From positions 1,612,001 to 1,676,000 of the forward strand of contig NZ_AP014924.1 in assembly GCF_001544015.1 (NCBI RefSeq): a DNA stretch of 64,000 nucleotides, in the 5' to 3' direction. This document shows, piece after piece, positions 17,697 to 27,673 of the stretch. The stretch is from Limnochorda pilosa. GTDB taxonomy: Bacteria > Bacillota > Limnochordia > Limnochordales > Limnochordaceae. A program made the translations under genes and the position numbers. Below the pieces are notes generated by a model. That model searched no databases, had not been told where the DNA came from, and saw only the letters and a list, made by a program, of their open reading frames with translations. Position 1 is the stretch's first letter. Every line of letters begins with the position of its first letter.

Positions 17697-18947
17697 CTAC
17701 AACGGTCCCTGCCAGAGACGGAGCATCCGCTCCCGCCGGGAGACGGGAAGGCGGCTGGCGGAAACGGGGGCGGCCTGCCCGAAGCGGCGGTGGGCCTGCT
17801 CGAGGGTCTCGGCGAGGGCGGGGGGGATCTCCCGGGCGCCTCCGGCGGAGACCAGCCGGGCAACCTGGTGCACCTGCGGGGGAGCCAGGCGGTCCGCCTC
17901 CAGGACCAGCCGGGTCCCCGGGGGCGGCGGGGCCCCGGATGAAGGGCGCGAAGGGAAGAGGGTGCGGGCCAGGCGCAAGCCCTCCCGCTCGATCCTGCGG
18001 GGGTCACCGACGGGCTCGGGGAGCCGGCGAGCGCACGGACCGAGTGCCTCGTGAGCGGGAGCGTCCGAATCACCCGGCGGGCGGGGATCGCCGGGGGCCG
18101 CCAGGCGGAGGGTGAGGCGGGAAGCCCCCAGCCCCTGCCGCTGGAGCTGTTCGGCCAGCTCCGCCGCCATCGACCGGAGCATCCCCTCGAGCTGGGAGCC
18201 GTCGAAGCCGTCCGGGACCGGGCGCTCCAGCCGGATCGCAGGGCGGGGGAAGCCGTCCCGGACCGGCGTGGGGTCCACGCCCAGGCTCGCCTCGACCAAC
18301 CGGCGGGCGAGGGTGGAGCCCAGCCGCCCTACCAGGAGGGTCCGGGGGATCCGGGCCGGGGCGTTCTCTCGAAAAGAGGGGCCCCGAGAAGAGGTGCCTT
18401 GAGAGGAGGAACTCCCAGGAGGCGCCACCCCCGAGACCTGGCCGATCCGCCAGACCCCGAGCCGCTCCAGCTCCAGGACCTCCGCCGGGAGCGTCCAGAG
18501 GTACGCGAGCGGGAGGGGGGCGAGGAAGCGGGCGGGCTCGTGGACCTGGTAAAGGGTGGGGGATGGCTGCTCCCACGTCGTCCCCCGCCCCGGGGGCGGC
18601 GGCTGGAGGAGGAGACGGACCCCGGCCGCCCGGGCGACGAGGCGGGACGAGGCGAGGACCGCCAGAACCGGCGGGCCTTCCTGCAGGCGATCGAGGAGGC
18701 GGCCGAGCCGGGCGGTTGCGCCGGGATCCAGGGCGGCGAAGAGCTCGTGCTCCGTGAAGGGTTCCACCCTGGGGGTGAGGGAGGCCACGGCCTCCAGGAG
18801 CGGCAGCAGCGGGTGATCCGGCGCCCACTCCTCCGGAGGCGGTGCGGCCGGGGGGCGCAGGAGCGAAGCGGGATCCGCCCCGGAGCGCGTGGCGGAGGAA
18901 GCGGCGTCGGGTCCGCCCGTGATCCGTACGTGGAGAACGAAGCCCAT
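17697..18947 (-). CDS. Divergent ImuB-like Y-family polymerase homologue
   Basis: A 416-residue protein encoded immediately upstream of the DUF6504-like and dnaE2 genes. It resembles the non-catalytic ImuB type: a palm/finger-like region is followed by a helix-hairpin-helix-like block (LPLAYLWTLPAEVLELERLGVWRIGQV). A little-finger-like block comes next (RPAIRLERPVPDGFDGSQLEGMLRSM and following), then a C-terminal tail (RRERMLRLWQGPL). The acidic catalytic residues of active Y-family polymerases are not visible, as expected for ImuB, and the N terminus is strongly reduced. The assignment leans on gene context. ATG 18947 is chosen because the SOS promoter lies 50 bases upstream; longer in-frame starts would lie upstream of this promoter. 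Confidence 0.65.
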   Translation of the reverse strand: MGFVLHVRITGGPDAASSATRSGADPASLLRPPAAPPPEEWAPDHPLLPLLEAVASLTPRVEPFTEHELFAALDPGATARLGRLLDRLQEGPPVLAVLASSRLVARAAGVRLLLQPPPPGRGTTWEQPSPTLYQVHEPARFLAPLPLAYLWTLPAEVLELERLGVWRIGQVSGVAPPGSSSSQGTSSRGPSFRENAPARIPRTLLVGRLGSTLARRLVEASLGVDPTPVRDGFPRPAIRLERPVPDGFDGSQLEGMLRSMAAELAEQLQRQGLGASRLTLRLAAPGDPRPPGDSDAPAHEALGPCARRLPEPVGDPRRIEREGLRLARTLFPSRPSSGAPPPPGTRLVLEADRLAPPQVHQVARLVSAGGAREIPPALAETLEQAHRRFGQAAPVSASRLPVSRRERMLRLWQGPL

Positions 18948-18996
18948 GAGGACGACCCCCCTGGAACGGCAGCGCGCTGGCGTTCGCCGCTCCTCC

Positions 18997-19025
18997 AGTA
19001 TACGAACACATGATCGTCCTGTCAA
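18997..19025 (-). promoter_or_regulatory. SOS promoter with LexA-like box in the spacer
   Basis: On the minus strand a near-perfect sigma-A promoter: TTGACA (19025-19020), 17-base spacer, TATACT (19002-18997). The spacer holds CGAACACATGATCG (plus strand 19003-19016). This matches the Gram-positive LexA/DinR box CGAAC-N4-GTTCG at all but one position. LexA bound there would block the promoter completely. Confidence 0.8.
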
Positions 19026-19197
19026 GCTGGGAAACCCTGGGTGGGAAACCCTGGATCGCTTCGCGCCCCGGCCCACGCCCGGCCGGCTCGACCCAGCCGG
19101 CCTGCGCACACCCGGGCGCCCGCCGTTGACCGCCACCCTCCCGGCCGATATGATGGGACCATCAGGACCGGCCCGCGCCGGTGGAGGGAAGCGGTCC

Positions 19198-20016
19198 GTG
19201 GGGAGCATCCGCGTCGGCACCTGTGCCTGGAGCGACCACGAGAACTTCTACCCCCGGGGCCTCAAGGCGAGGGACCGGCTGGCCTACTATGCCACGCACT
19301 TCGACCTGGTCGAGGTGGACGCCACCTACTACCACCTGCAGCCGCGCCGGAACTTCGAAAGCTGGGCCCGCGCCACGCCCGACGGCTTCGTCTTCAACGT
19401 GAAGGCCCACCGCTCCATGACCCTCCATGACCGGCCCCGCCCCTCGGACGAGGAGCTCCTCGACACCTTCGCGGTCTTTCGCGACGCGGTCCAGCCCCTG
19501 GCCGAGGCCGGCAAGCTCCGGACCCTCCACTTCCAGTTCCCGCCCTGGTTCACCCAGAGCCGCGAGAGCGTCGACCACCTCCACTGGATGCGGGACCTGT
19601 TGCCCGGTGCCACCGTCTCCGTCGAGTTCCGCCACCGGAGCTGGTTCCACGACGACGAGGCGACCGCGCGCACCCTCCAGACCCTGCGGGACCTGGGGTA
19701 CGTCCACACCATCTGTGACGAACCTCAGATCGGTTCGGGATCGGTGCCGGCGGTGGTGGAGGCGACGCATCCCGAGATCGCCATCCTGCGGCTGCACGGG
19801 CGGAACGCCCGTACCTGGTACTGGAAGACGAAGGAGAGCGGCGAGCGTTTCGACTACCTCTACACCCAGGCGGAGCTGGCCGAGTGGGCACCGCCCCTGC
19901 GGGCCCTGGCCGGGCGTGTGGAGGAGGTCCACGTGCTCTTCAACAACAACCGGGCCGACTACGCCGTCCAGGGCGCGAAGACCATGCAGCGGATCCTCGA
20001 CCTGGTGGTACCGTAG
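19198..20016 (+). CDS. DUF72 family protein (YecE-like)
   Basis: A 272-residue TIM-barrel protein of the DUF72 family. Diagnostic stretches are IRVGTCAWSDHENFYP at the N terminus, HFDLVEVDATYYHLQP, FVFNVKAHRSMTL, LHFQFPPWF, SVEFRHRSWF and the C-terminal VEEVHVLFNNNRADYAVQGA with the conserved asparagines. The length is normal for the family. GTG 19198 is preceded by GGAGGG; an ATG 48 bases upstream is the alternative. The family is widespread and its biochemical role is not established. It is divergent from the SOS mutasome operon, and the two share an intergenic region. Confidence 0.88.
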   Translation: MGSIRVGTCAWSDHENFYPRGLKARDRLAYYATHFDLVEVDATYYHLQPRRNFESWARATPDGFVFNVKAHRSMTLHDRPRPSDEELLDTFAVFRDAVQPLAEAGKLRTLHFQFPPWFTQSRESVDHLHWMRDLLPGATVSVEFRHRSWFHDDEATARTLQTLRDLGYVHTICDEPQIGSGSVPAVVEATHPEIAILRLHGRNARTWYWKTKESGERFDYLYTQAELAEWAPPLRALAGRVEEVHVLFNNNRADYAVQGAKTMQRILDLVVP

Positions 20017-20105
20017 GCCACGGGCGGGTCGGAGGGACGAAGGAACCTGGAGCTCTTCCCGCTCCCGCCGTGATCACCTCCGGGTTCATCAAGGAGTGAA
20101 CCGTT

Positions 20106-21143
20106 GTGAAGAGGACTCGCTTCACCCCCAGAGGCGCGTCACGCGCCGCCGGCCCGGTGGCCTCGGAGGCCGCCCAGCCACGCCTTACCACCAGGAGAGG
20201 GCATGCGGGGCTGGCCCTGCTCCTGGCGCTCCTGATGGTGCTTCCGGCCGGGCTGGCCGTGTCGGCCCAGGCGCCGGCCGCCCTGGAGGTCCGCCCCCAA
20301 AGCAGCGGGGGCCAGGACCCCGTCCTGAACCTGCCCGCCTACTGGCGGCCTGCACCCGGGCGCCTCTACCGCCGGGAGGTGCTCCTGCACCTGCAGATGG
20401 AGCTTCTCGGCATGCCCGGTCAGGGCGCGGTGCCCATGGAGGCCCGCACCCGCCAGGAGTGGACGGTGCGCACCAGCAACCCTGCCCCCGACGGCAGCCT
20501 GTACCTGATCCTCGCCATGGGCAAGCCGGAGGTCCTCGAGGGAACCCCCGAGCTCACCCAGCAGCTGGCCCAGGTCGAGGCGAGCACCATCCACGTGAAG
20601 GCGGCCCCGGACGGCCGCTGGGAGGTGGTGCGGGTCGACGACGGGAAGGGACGGCCGGTGCCGGAGATGGATGAGGCGGCGCTGAAGCGGCTGGCAGCCA
20701 CCCTCCAGGGCCCCGGCTGGCCGGTGGGGGTCCGGGTGGGCGGCACCTGGGAGATTCCTTTGGAGCAGATGGCGGGGGCCGCCATGGGTGGTGGGGGGCA
20801 GCTGCCCTCCGTGCGGGTGCGGGCCACCCTGGATGGGGTGGACGGCGACGGCGCCGAGCAGGTGGCCCGGGTGGGCTACAACCTCCCCCAGCAGGAGGTG
20901 ACCGTTCCCGCCCCCGGCGGAGGACCGCCCGGACGCATGTGGGTGGAGGTGGAAGGTTCGGAGCGGGTGCGGGTGCGTGACGCCCAGCCGGTCGAGGCTC
21001 ACCTCCGCCTGGTCATGCGCATGGGCGTGCCCGGCGCCCCCGGCGGCGGGGCGAACGCCCCTGAGATGCTGATGAACCTTCAGATCGACGAGCGGGGCGA
21101 GGCAGAGGAACTCCTGGCGGATCCGCCGGTTCCGCCCTGGTGA
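20106..21143 (+). CDS. Secreted protein of unknown function
   Basis: A 345-residue protein with a long, basic N terminus (MKRTRFTPRGASRAAG...RRG) followed by a hydrophobic core (AGLALLLALLMVLPAGLAVSA) and a likely signal-peptidase site around AQA. It is therefore exported. The mature part begins with a Pro/Gly-rich stretch and has a beta-rich appearance (EVLLHLQMELLG, EARTRQEWTVRT, VRVRATLDGVDGDGAEQVARV). No catalytic motif is recognised. GTG 20106 is the start. It ends just before a strong bidirectional hairpin shared with the convergent purine permease. Confidence 0.65.
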   Translation: MKRTRFTPRGASRAAGPVASEAAQPRLTTRRGHAGLALLLALLMVLPAGLAVSAQAPAALEVRPQSSGGQDPVLNLPAYWRPAPGRLYRREVLLHLQMELLGMPGQGAVPMEARTRQEWTVRTSNPAPDGSLYLILAMGKPEVLEGTPELTQQLAQVEASTIHVKAAPDGRWEVVRVDDGKGRPVPEMDEAALKRLAATLQGPGWPVGVRVGGTWEIPLEQMAGAAMGGGGQLPSVRVRATLDGVDGDGAEQVARVGYNLPQQEVTVPAPGGGPPGRMWVEVEGSERVRVRDAQPVEAHLRLVMRMGVPGAPGGGANAPEMLMNLQIDERGEAEELLADPPVPPW

Positions 21144-21188
21144 GTCCATCGCCCGGACCCGCCCGCCGCGGAGTCTGGGTCCAAGGAA

Positions 21189-21220
21189 GGCCCCGGGGGC
21201 GGAAGAGCGCCCCCGGGGCC
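21189..21220. terminator. Bidirectional terminator hairpin
   Basis: A perfect 12-base stem GGCCCCGGGGGC/GCCCCCGGGGCC with an eight-base loop sits between the convergent secreted-protein gene and the purine permease. T-rich tracts are short on both sides. Confidence 0.7.
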
Positions 21221-21227
21221 TTGATCT

Positions 21228-22571
21228 CTAGCTGAGGAAGGCGAAGCGGAGCACGAAGAGCGCGCCCAGCACGTACGTGAGCCAGTGGACCTCGCGGCCC
21301 CGGCCCGTCGCCAGCTTCAGGAGCGGGTAGAGGATGAAGCCCAGGGCGATGCCCGTGGCGATGCTGAAGGTGAAGGGCATCGCGGCCACGGTGAGGAAGG
21401 CGGGCAGCGCGTCGGTGAAGTCGTCCCAGCGGATCCCTTCCACCTGCCGGATCATCATCGCTCCCACCAGCACCAACGCCGGGGCCGTGGCCGCGGCGGG
21501 TACGATGGCTACGATGGGCATGAAGAAGAGGCTGAGGAGGAAGGCCCCGGCCACCACCACGCCGGCCAGGCCCGTCCGGGCGCCGGCGGCCACGCCGCTG
21601 GCCGACTCGACGTAGGTGGTCACGGTGGGGGTCCCGAAGAAGGAGCCCGTCACGGTGCCGATGGCGTCCGAGAGCAGAGCCCGGTTGGCCCGGGGGAGCC
21701 TGCCCTCCCGGTCGAGGAAGTTGCCCTGGGAGGAGACGCCGATCAGGGTCCCCACCGTGTCGAACATGTCCACGAAGAGGAAGACGAAGATGATCTCCCA
21801 GAAGCCCAGGGCCAGCGCGGCGCCGATGTCGAGCTTGCCCAGCACGGGCGCCCAGGCCGAAAGGTCCGGCAGGCGGAAGAAGCCCTCAGGCGCCTGGGTG
21901 ACCCCCATGAACCCGCCGATGAGCGTGGTGAGCAGGATCCCCACCAGAATCGCCCCCGGAATCCGGAGACCCAGCAGGACGGCGGTGAGCGCCAGGCCGA
22001 TGATGGCCAGAAGCGTCGCGGGCTGGGCCAGGTTCCCCAGGGCGACCAGGGTGTCGGGGTTGGCGACGACGATGCCGGCGTTGTGGAGCCCGATGAGGGC
22101 GATGAAGAGCCCGATGCCGGCCCCGATGGCCTTCTTCAGGACTGCGGGCACCGCATCGATGATCATCTCCCGCACCCGGCTCAGGGTGAGGACCACGAAG
22201 ACCACACCCGAGATGAAGACGGCGCCCAGGGCGGTCTGCCAGGGGACTCCCATGGCTCCCACCACCGCGAAGGCGAAGTAGGCGTTCAGGCCCATGCCTG
22301 GCGCCAGCGCGAAGGGGTAGTTGGCCAGCAGCGCCATCAGCAGCGTGGCCAGGGCCGAGGCGAAGATGGTGGCGATGGCCACGGCCTCGAAGGGCATGCC
22401 GGTGGTGCTCACCAGGCTGGGGTTGACGAAGATGATGTAGGCCATGGTCATGAAGGTGGTGAGCCCGCCCACCAGCTCCCGCTGCCAGGTGGTTCCCGCC
22501 GCCTGCAGGTGGAAGAGGCGCTCCACCAGCGGCCCGCCCGGCGCGCCTGCGACTCGAAGGCTTTCGTTCAT
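21228..22571 (-). CDS. NCS2/AzgA-type purine (hypoxanthine/guanine) permease
   Basis: A 447-residue membrane transporter of the AzgA/PbuG family with about 12-14 membrane segments. The family signatures are GGLTTFMTMAYIIFVNP, ALAPGMGLNAYFAF, FLFVDMFDTVGTL and SFFGTPTVTTYVESASGVAAG. It is a proton symporter for purine bases at the cytoplasmic membrane. The ATG at 22571 is preceded by a GAGG site. A pair of PurR boxes lies just upstream on the same strand, with the same spacing as the pair in front of purB, so this gene should be repressed when purines are abundant. The related PbuG/PbuO permeases of Bacillus also belong to purine regulons. Confidence 0.92.
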   Translation of the reverse strand: MNESLRVAGAPGGPLVERLFHLQAAGTTWQRELVGGLTTFMTMAYIIFVNPSLVSTTGMPFEAVAIATIFASALATLLMALLANYPFALAPGMGLNAYFAFAVVGAMGVPWQTALGAVFISGVVFVVLTLSRVREMIIDAVPAVLKKAIGAGIGLFIALIGLHNAGIVVANPDTLVALGNLAQPATLLAIIGLALTAVLLGLRIPGAILVGILLTTLIGGFMGVTQAPEGFFRLPDLSAWAPVLGKLDIGAALALGFWEIIFVFLFVDMFDTVGTLIGVSSQGNFLDREGRLPRANRALLSDAIGTVTGSFFGTPTVTTYVESASGVAAGARTGLAGVVVAGAFLLSLFFMPIVAIVPAAATAPALVLVGAMMIRQVEGIRWDDFTDALPAFLTVAAMPFTFSIATGIALGFILYPLLKLATGRGREVHWLTYVLGALFVLRFAFLS

Positions 22572-22611
22572 ACCGGTTCCTCGCTCCTCGTCGGGATGTG
22601 GGCCCGAAAAC

Positions 22612-22649
22612 ACGAACGTTCCAGGTCCCTGATAACATATTGTTCGTGG
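22612..22649 (-). promoter_or_regulatory. Paired inverted PurBoxes (PurR operator) of the purine permease
   Basis: ACGAACGTT (22612-22620) and ATTGTTCGTGG (22639-22649) form an inverted pair of CGAAC-type PurBoxes with 18 bases between the cores. This is the arrangement bound by Bacillus-type PurR. The pair lies about 40 bases upstream of the permease start. Confidence 0.75.
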
Positions 22650-22708
22650 CTCGGCCCTCTCCTCCCTGCACCGGATGATTCCCCGCCCCTCCGCGGAGGG
22701 TTCGCGGA

Positions 22709-23647
22709 TCAGGAGGCGGCGATCCAGGTGCCCGCCCGGCCTGCGAGGATCGCCTCCACCTGGGCCAGCGCGCCGATGTGCGCGACCCCGCCGCTCCGGG
22801 CGAAGGCCGCCGCCGCCCGCACCTTGGGGCCCATGCTCCCGGCCGCGAGCTGGCCCTCGCTCAGGAGGACGTCGGCTTCGCCGGGGGTGAGCCGGGGAAG
22901 CGGACGGCGGTGGGGGGTGGCGTAATCCCGATAGACCTGGTCCACGTCGGTCAGGATCAGGAACCGGTCCATGCCCAGGGCCCGGGCCAGAAGGCTCGAG
23001 GCCAGGTCCTTGTCGATCACCGCCTCCACCCCATCCAGGCGTCCCTCGGCGGTGCGCACCACGGGTACGCCCCCTCCGCCCACCGCGACGGGGATCGCCC
23101 CCCCGTCCAGCAACCGCCGGACCGCGTCCAGCTCCAGGATCTCCACCGGCTCGGGCGAAGGCACCACCCGGCGCCACCCGCGGCCGGCCTCATGGACCCA
23201 CGCCTCTCCCCGGGCCTGCCCCCGGGCCGCCTCCTCCGCGTCGTAGAAGGGTCCCACAGGCTTGGTGGGGTGGGTGAAGGCCGGGTCGTCCGGGTCCACC
23301 CGTACCCGGGTGACCACGCTCACCACCTGGCGCTCGACGCCCCGCGCCTCCAGCTCCGCCCCCAGAGTCTGCTGGATCATGTAGCCGATGAGGCCCTGGC
23401 TCGCCGCGTCGCAGAAATCCAGGGGCCACGGGGGCACCACGGCGCTGGCCATGGCCTGTTGGATCAGCAGGCTGCCCACCTGGGGCCCGTTCCCGTGGGT
23501 GAGCACCAGGTCGTGTCCCTCCTGGGCCACCACCGCCAGGGCGCGGGCCGTCTCCTTCAGGTTCTCCATCTGCTCGTGGGCCCAGCCGCGCTGGCCCGGG
23601 TGCAAGATGGCGTTCCCGCCCAGTGCCACCAGGATCCGCTGCCCCAA
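22709..23647 (-). CDS. arcC: Carbamate kinase
   Basis: A 312-residue amino-acid-kinase-fold enzyme that makes ATP from carbamoyl phosphate and ADP (or the reverse). Signatures are ILVALGGNAIL at the N terminus, LVLTHGNGPQVG, the AVGGGGVPVV loop, EAVIDKDLASSLLA, FLILTDVDQVY and the C-terminal GSMGPKVRAAAAFA. The length is normal. The start is TTG 23647, 10 bases after AGGAGG. No arginine deiminase or ornithine transcarbamylase gene is adjacent. The enzyme may instead serve purine or allantoin breakdown, consistent with the purine permease downstream on the same strand; that link is inference. Confidence 0.9.
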   Translation of the reverse strand: MGQRILVALGGNAILHPGQRGWAHEQMENLKETARALAVVAQEGHDLVLTHGNGPQVGSLLIQQAMASAVVPPWPLDFCDAASQGLIGYMIQQTLGAELEARGVERQVVSVVTRVRVDPDDPAFTHPTKPVGPFYDAEEAARGQARGEAWVHEAGRGWRRVVPSPEPVEILELDAVRRLLDGGAIPVAVGGGGVPVVRTAEGRLDGVEAVIDKDLASSLLARALGMDRFLILTDVDQVYRDYATPHRRPLPRLTPGEADVLLSEGQLAAGSMGPKVRAAAAFARSGGVAHIGALAQVEAILAGRAGTWIAAS

Positions 23648-23744
23648 CCGCTCCCACCTCCTGTGCCCATCCAGCCACCCCTACCTCACCGGGGGCGTAC
23701 AGACCTGCCTGCGCGGGTTTTCGTCGGAAGCGCGGGGAAGCCTC

Positions 23745-23773
23745 TTGACAGGGTCTGGCGGGCGAGGCATATT
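23745..23773 (+). promoter_or_regulatory. sigma-A promoter of groESL
   Basis: TTGACA (23745-23750), a 17-base spacer, then CATATT (23768-23773), 10 bases upstream of the CIRCE operator. Confidence 0.75.
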
Positions 23774-23783
23774 AAGTAGCGGG

Positions 23784-23810
23784 TTAGCACTCGCCCGGAT
23801 GGAGTGCTAA
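23784..23810 (+). promoter_or_regulatory. CIRCE operator (HrcA binding site)
   Basis: TTAGCACTC, nine bases, GAGTGCTAA: an exact match to the CIRCE inverted repeat. It overlaps the expected transcription start of groESL, so HrcA repression relieved by heat shock is expected. Confidence 0.97.
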
Positions 23811-23854
23811 CAGAGAACGATCGAACGACCCGGAGAGTACGAGGAGGGGTTTCA

Positions 23855-24145
23855 GTGACGCTCAGGCCACTGGGCGACCGGATCGTCGCCAAGGCGATCG
23901 AGGAAGAGGAACGGACCCAGGGCGGCATCTACCTGCCGGACACGGCCAAGGAGAAGCCGCAGCAGGGTGAGGTGATCGCCGTCGGTTCCGGGCGGATCCT
24001 CGAGAACGGCGAGCGGATCCCGCTCGAGGTGAAGGTGGGCGATCGGATCATCTTCGCCAAGTACGGCGGTACCGAGGTCAAGCTCGACGGCCAGGAGTAC
24101 CTGATCCTGCGCGAGAGCGACGTGCTGGCCGTCACCGAGAAGTGA
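23855..24145 (+). CDS. groES: Co-chaperonin GroES
   Basis: A 96-residue 10-kDa chaperonin that forms the heptameric lid of GroEL. Hallmarks are [20 protein letters not shown] at the N terminus, the mobile loop [25 protein letters not shown] and the C-terminal [30 protein letters not shown] region. The start is GTG 23855, preceded by GAGGAGGGG. It is the first gene of the CIRCE-controlled groESL operon, 65 bases ahead of groEL. Confidence 0.97.
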   Translation: MTLRPLGDRIVAKAIEEEERTQGGIYLPDTAKEKPQQGEVIAVGSGRILENGERIPLEVKVGDRIIFAKYGGTEVKLDGQEYLILRESDVLAVTEK

Positions 24146-24168
24146 AGGCCGGGTCGAGCACCCGGTGA

Positions 24169-25833
<1,665 letters not shown>

Positions 25834-25881
25834 TCGGCCGGTCCCGGTGGGCCGGAATCCGTGAACGGTGGGATGAACGGG

Positions 25882-25907
25882 GCGAGGCGGCCAGGAGGCC
25901 GCCTCGC
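25882..25907. terminator. Hairpin after groEL
   Basis: A perfect 11-base stem GCGAGGCGGCC/GGCCGCCTCGC with loop AGGA lies between the convergent groEL and mdh genes. There is no long T tract, so it may end transcription inefficiently or stabilise the mRNA ends. Confidence 0.6.
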
Positions 25908-25974
25908 TCGCTCTCAAGCGCTGTTGGGCGGCCGCCCGCCGCCCGCCTTGCGATCCGTGCGGGCCGTGCCGGGG

Positions 25975-26904
25975 CTAGAAGGCCAGCTTGGCCATCGGCT
26001 CCCGGACCGCGTCCACGGAGCTCTGGAAGGCATCCTGCTCCTCGGGGGTCAGCTCGATCTCCACGACCTTCTCGATGCCGTTGCCGCCCAAGATCACCGG
26101 CACCCCCACGAAGACGTCCCGCTGGCCGTACTCGCCCTCCAAGTAGGCGATGGCGGGCAGGATGCGCCGCTGGTCGCGGAGGATCGCCTCGACCATGTCG
26201 GCCACCGAGGCGCCGGGGGCGTAGTAGGCGCTGCCGGACTTGAGCAGGTTGACGATCTCGCCGCCGCCCTTCCGGGTCCGCTCGACGATGCGATCGATGG
26301 TCTCCCGGGGCAGGAGCTTCTCGATGGGGATACCACCGGCGTAGGAGTAGCGCACCAGCGGGACCATGGCATCCCCGTGCCCGCCCAGGACGAACGCGCT
26401 CACGTCCTTCATGGAGACGCCCAGCTCCTGGGCTATGAAGGTGCGGAAGCGGGTGGAGTCCAGGACACCCGCCATGCCCATCACCCGGTTCTTGGGCCAG
26501 CCGGAGACCCGGTAGGCCGCGTAGGTCATCACGTCCACCGGGTTGCTCACCACGATGAGGAAGGCGTTGGGCGACGCCTTCGTCACCTCTTCGGTGACGC
26601 TCTTGACGATGCCGAAGTTGGTCTGGAGCAGGTCGTCGCGGCTCATGCCAGGCTTGCGGGCGATGCCGGCCGTGATGACCACCACGTCTGAGTCGCGGGT
26701 CTCCTGGTAGCTGTTGGTCCCCGCGACCCGGACGTCGAAGCCCGCCACGGGCGCGGACTCCTGCAGGTCCAGGGCCTTGCCCTGGGGGATCCCTTCGAGA
26801 ACGTCCACCAGCACCACGTCGCCCAGCTCGCGGGCGGCGATCCAGTGGGCCGCCGTGGCTCCCACGTTGCCGGCACCCACGACGGTGACCTTGCTGCGTG
26901 CCAT
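25975..26904 (-). CDS. mdh: Malate dehydrogenase (LDH-like type)
   Basis: A 309-residue NAD-dependent malate dehydrogenase of the lactate-dehydrogenase-like group used by Bacillota. It interconverts malate and oxaloacetate in the TCA cycle. The Rossmann motif is [16 protein letters not shown]. The substrate loop has arginines in [16 protein letters not shown], which is typical of malate rather than lactate enzymes. [12 protein letters not shown] and the catalytic histidine in [11 protein letters not shown] are present. The length is normal. It is transcribed alone from its own promoter, convergent with groESL. Confidence 0.95.
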   Translation of the reverse strand: MARSKVTVVGAGNVGATAAHWIAARELGDVVLVDVLEGIPQGKALDLQESAPVAGFDVRVAGTNSYQETRDSDVVVITAGIARKPGMSRDDLLQTNFGIVKSVTEEVTKASPNAFLIVVSNPVDVMTYAAYRVSGWPKNRVMGMAGVLDSTRFRTFIAQELGVSMKDVSAFVLGGHGDAMVPLVRYSYAGGIPIEKLLPRETIDRIVERTRKGGGEIVNLLKSGSAYYAPGASVADMVEAILRDQRRILPAIAYLEGEYGQRDVFVGVPVILGGNGIEKVVEIELTPEEQDAFQSSVDAVREPMAKLAF

Positions 26905-26955
26905 CGATGCCCCCCCCTGTTCCGAGCCCCCAGAATTGATACTGACATCACAATC

Positions 26956-26984
26956 AGTCTACCAGGTCCTGGGGCCTGATTCAA
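26956..26984 (-). promoter_or_regulatory. Probable mdh promoter
   Basis: On the minus strand TTGAAT (26984-26979), a 17-base spacer, TAGACT (26961-26956), about 50 bases upstream of the mdh start. Confidence 0.55.
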
Positions 26985-27137
26985 TCGCGGCACCGGCCGG
27001 CGCCGGCCGGTTTGGTCGATGCCTGCCGGCCACCGGTCGGGGCCGCACGATGCCGGTCTGCCTCGAAGCGGGCCGATCTTTGCAGGAAAAGCTGGGAGGG
27101 GGTGGTAATGATCGGCTAGGCGGAAGGGGGGTACGGC

Positions 27138-27353
27138 GTGAAGACGTTCGAGACCATCGACGCGGCTCCGGCGGAGACGGAGGCCGGCGAGATGGAGGCC
27201 CGTTTCTTCCAGTTGCTGGAGACCGACCGGGAGGCCGGCGAGTTCCTGGCCCGCTTCTGGGAGTTGGACCGGATGCTGGAGGCGGCCATGGCCGCAGAGG
27301 GCGTGCGTGCGGCCGAGCAGGATGCCGCGGCCCGGACGGTGAATCAGGAGTAA
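27138..27353 (+). CDS. Small acidic protein of unknown function
   Basis: A 71-residue frame with GTG start behind GGAAGGGGGG. It is rich in Glu and Ala and looks entirely helical (FFQLLETDREAGEFLARFWELDRMLEAAM...), with no cysteines and no membrane segment. It lies between the mdh promoter and the cobalamin riboswitch. Its composition fits a real small helical protein more than a random frame, but there is no family match I can recall. Confidence 0.45.
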   Translation: MKTFETIDAAPAETEAGEMEARFFQLLETDREAGEFLARFWELDRMLEAAMAAEGVRAAEQDAAARTVNQE

Positions 27354-27365
27354 GCGAACCCAATA

Positions 27366-27632
27366 GCGAGCGGGGGGTGCCCGTGCGGCGTTGCCGCACG
27401 GGAGAATAGGGAAGTCGTCATCCGGCTTCGGCCGGAGAAGCGCGCGGGCCCGCCACTGTGACCGGGGAGGCGCCCGAGCCCACTCGCACCTGCGGGGAAG
27501 GGCCGGGCAGGAGCCGACGATCCGGAAGCCAGGAGACCTGCCCTTCGCCGTGTGACCGTCGATCCTGCGGAAGTCCGGGAGCGATCGTGCTGCGTCCCCC
27601 TTCGAGCGCGCCCCAGGCGATGGGGCGTCTTT
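27366..27632 (+). promoter_or_regulatory. Cobalamin riboswitch with terminator platform
   Basis: This leader has the conserved blocks of B12 riboswitches in order: a P2-P3 region with GAATAGGGAAGTC (about 27404-27416), the core GCCACTGTGACC (about 27452-27463), and the B12-box-like GCCAGGAGACC (27528-27538). A following hairpin, CGCCCC (27609-27614) with GGGGCG (27622-27627) and then TCTTT, can act as a terminator. It precedes the btuF-like gene. Adenosylcobalamin should therefore switch off the binding protein. Outer limits are approximate. Confidence 0.85.
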
Positions 27633-27673
27633 CGCGTGGCGGGCCCGTCCACCCCAAACCGGAGGTGTGTGGC

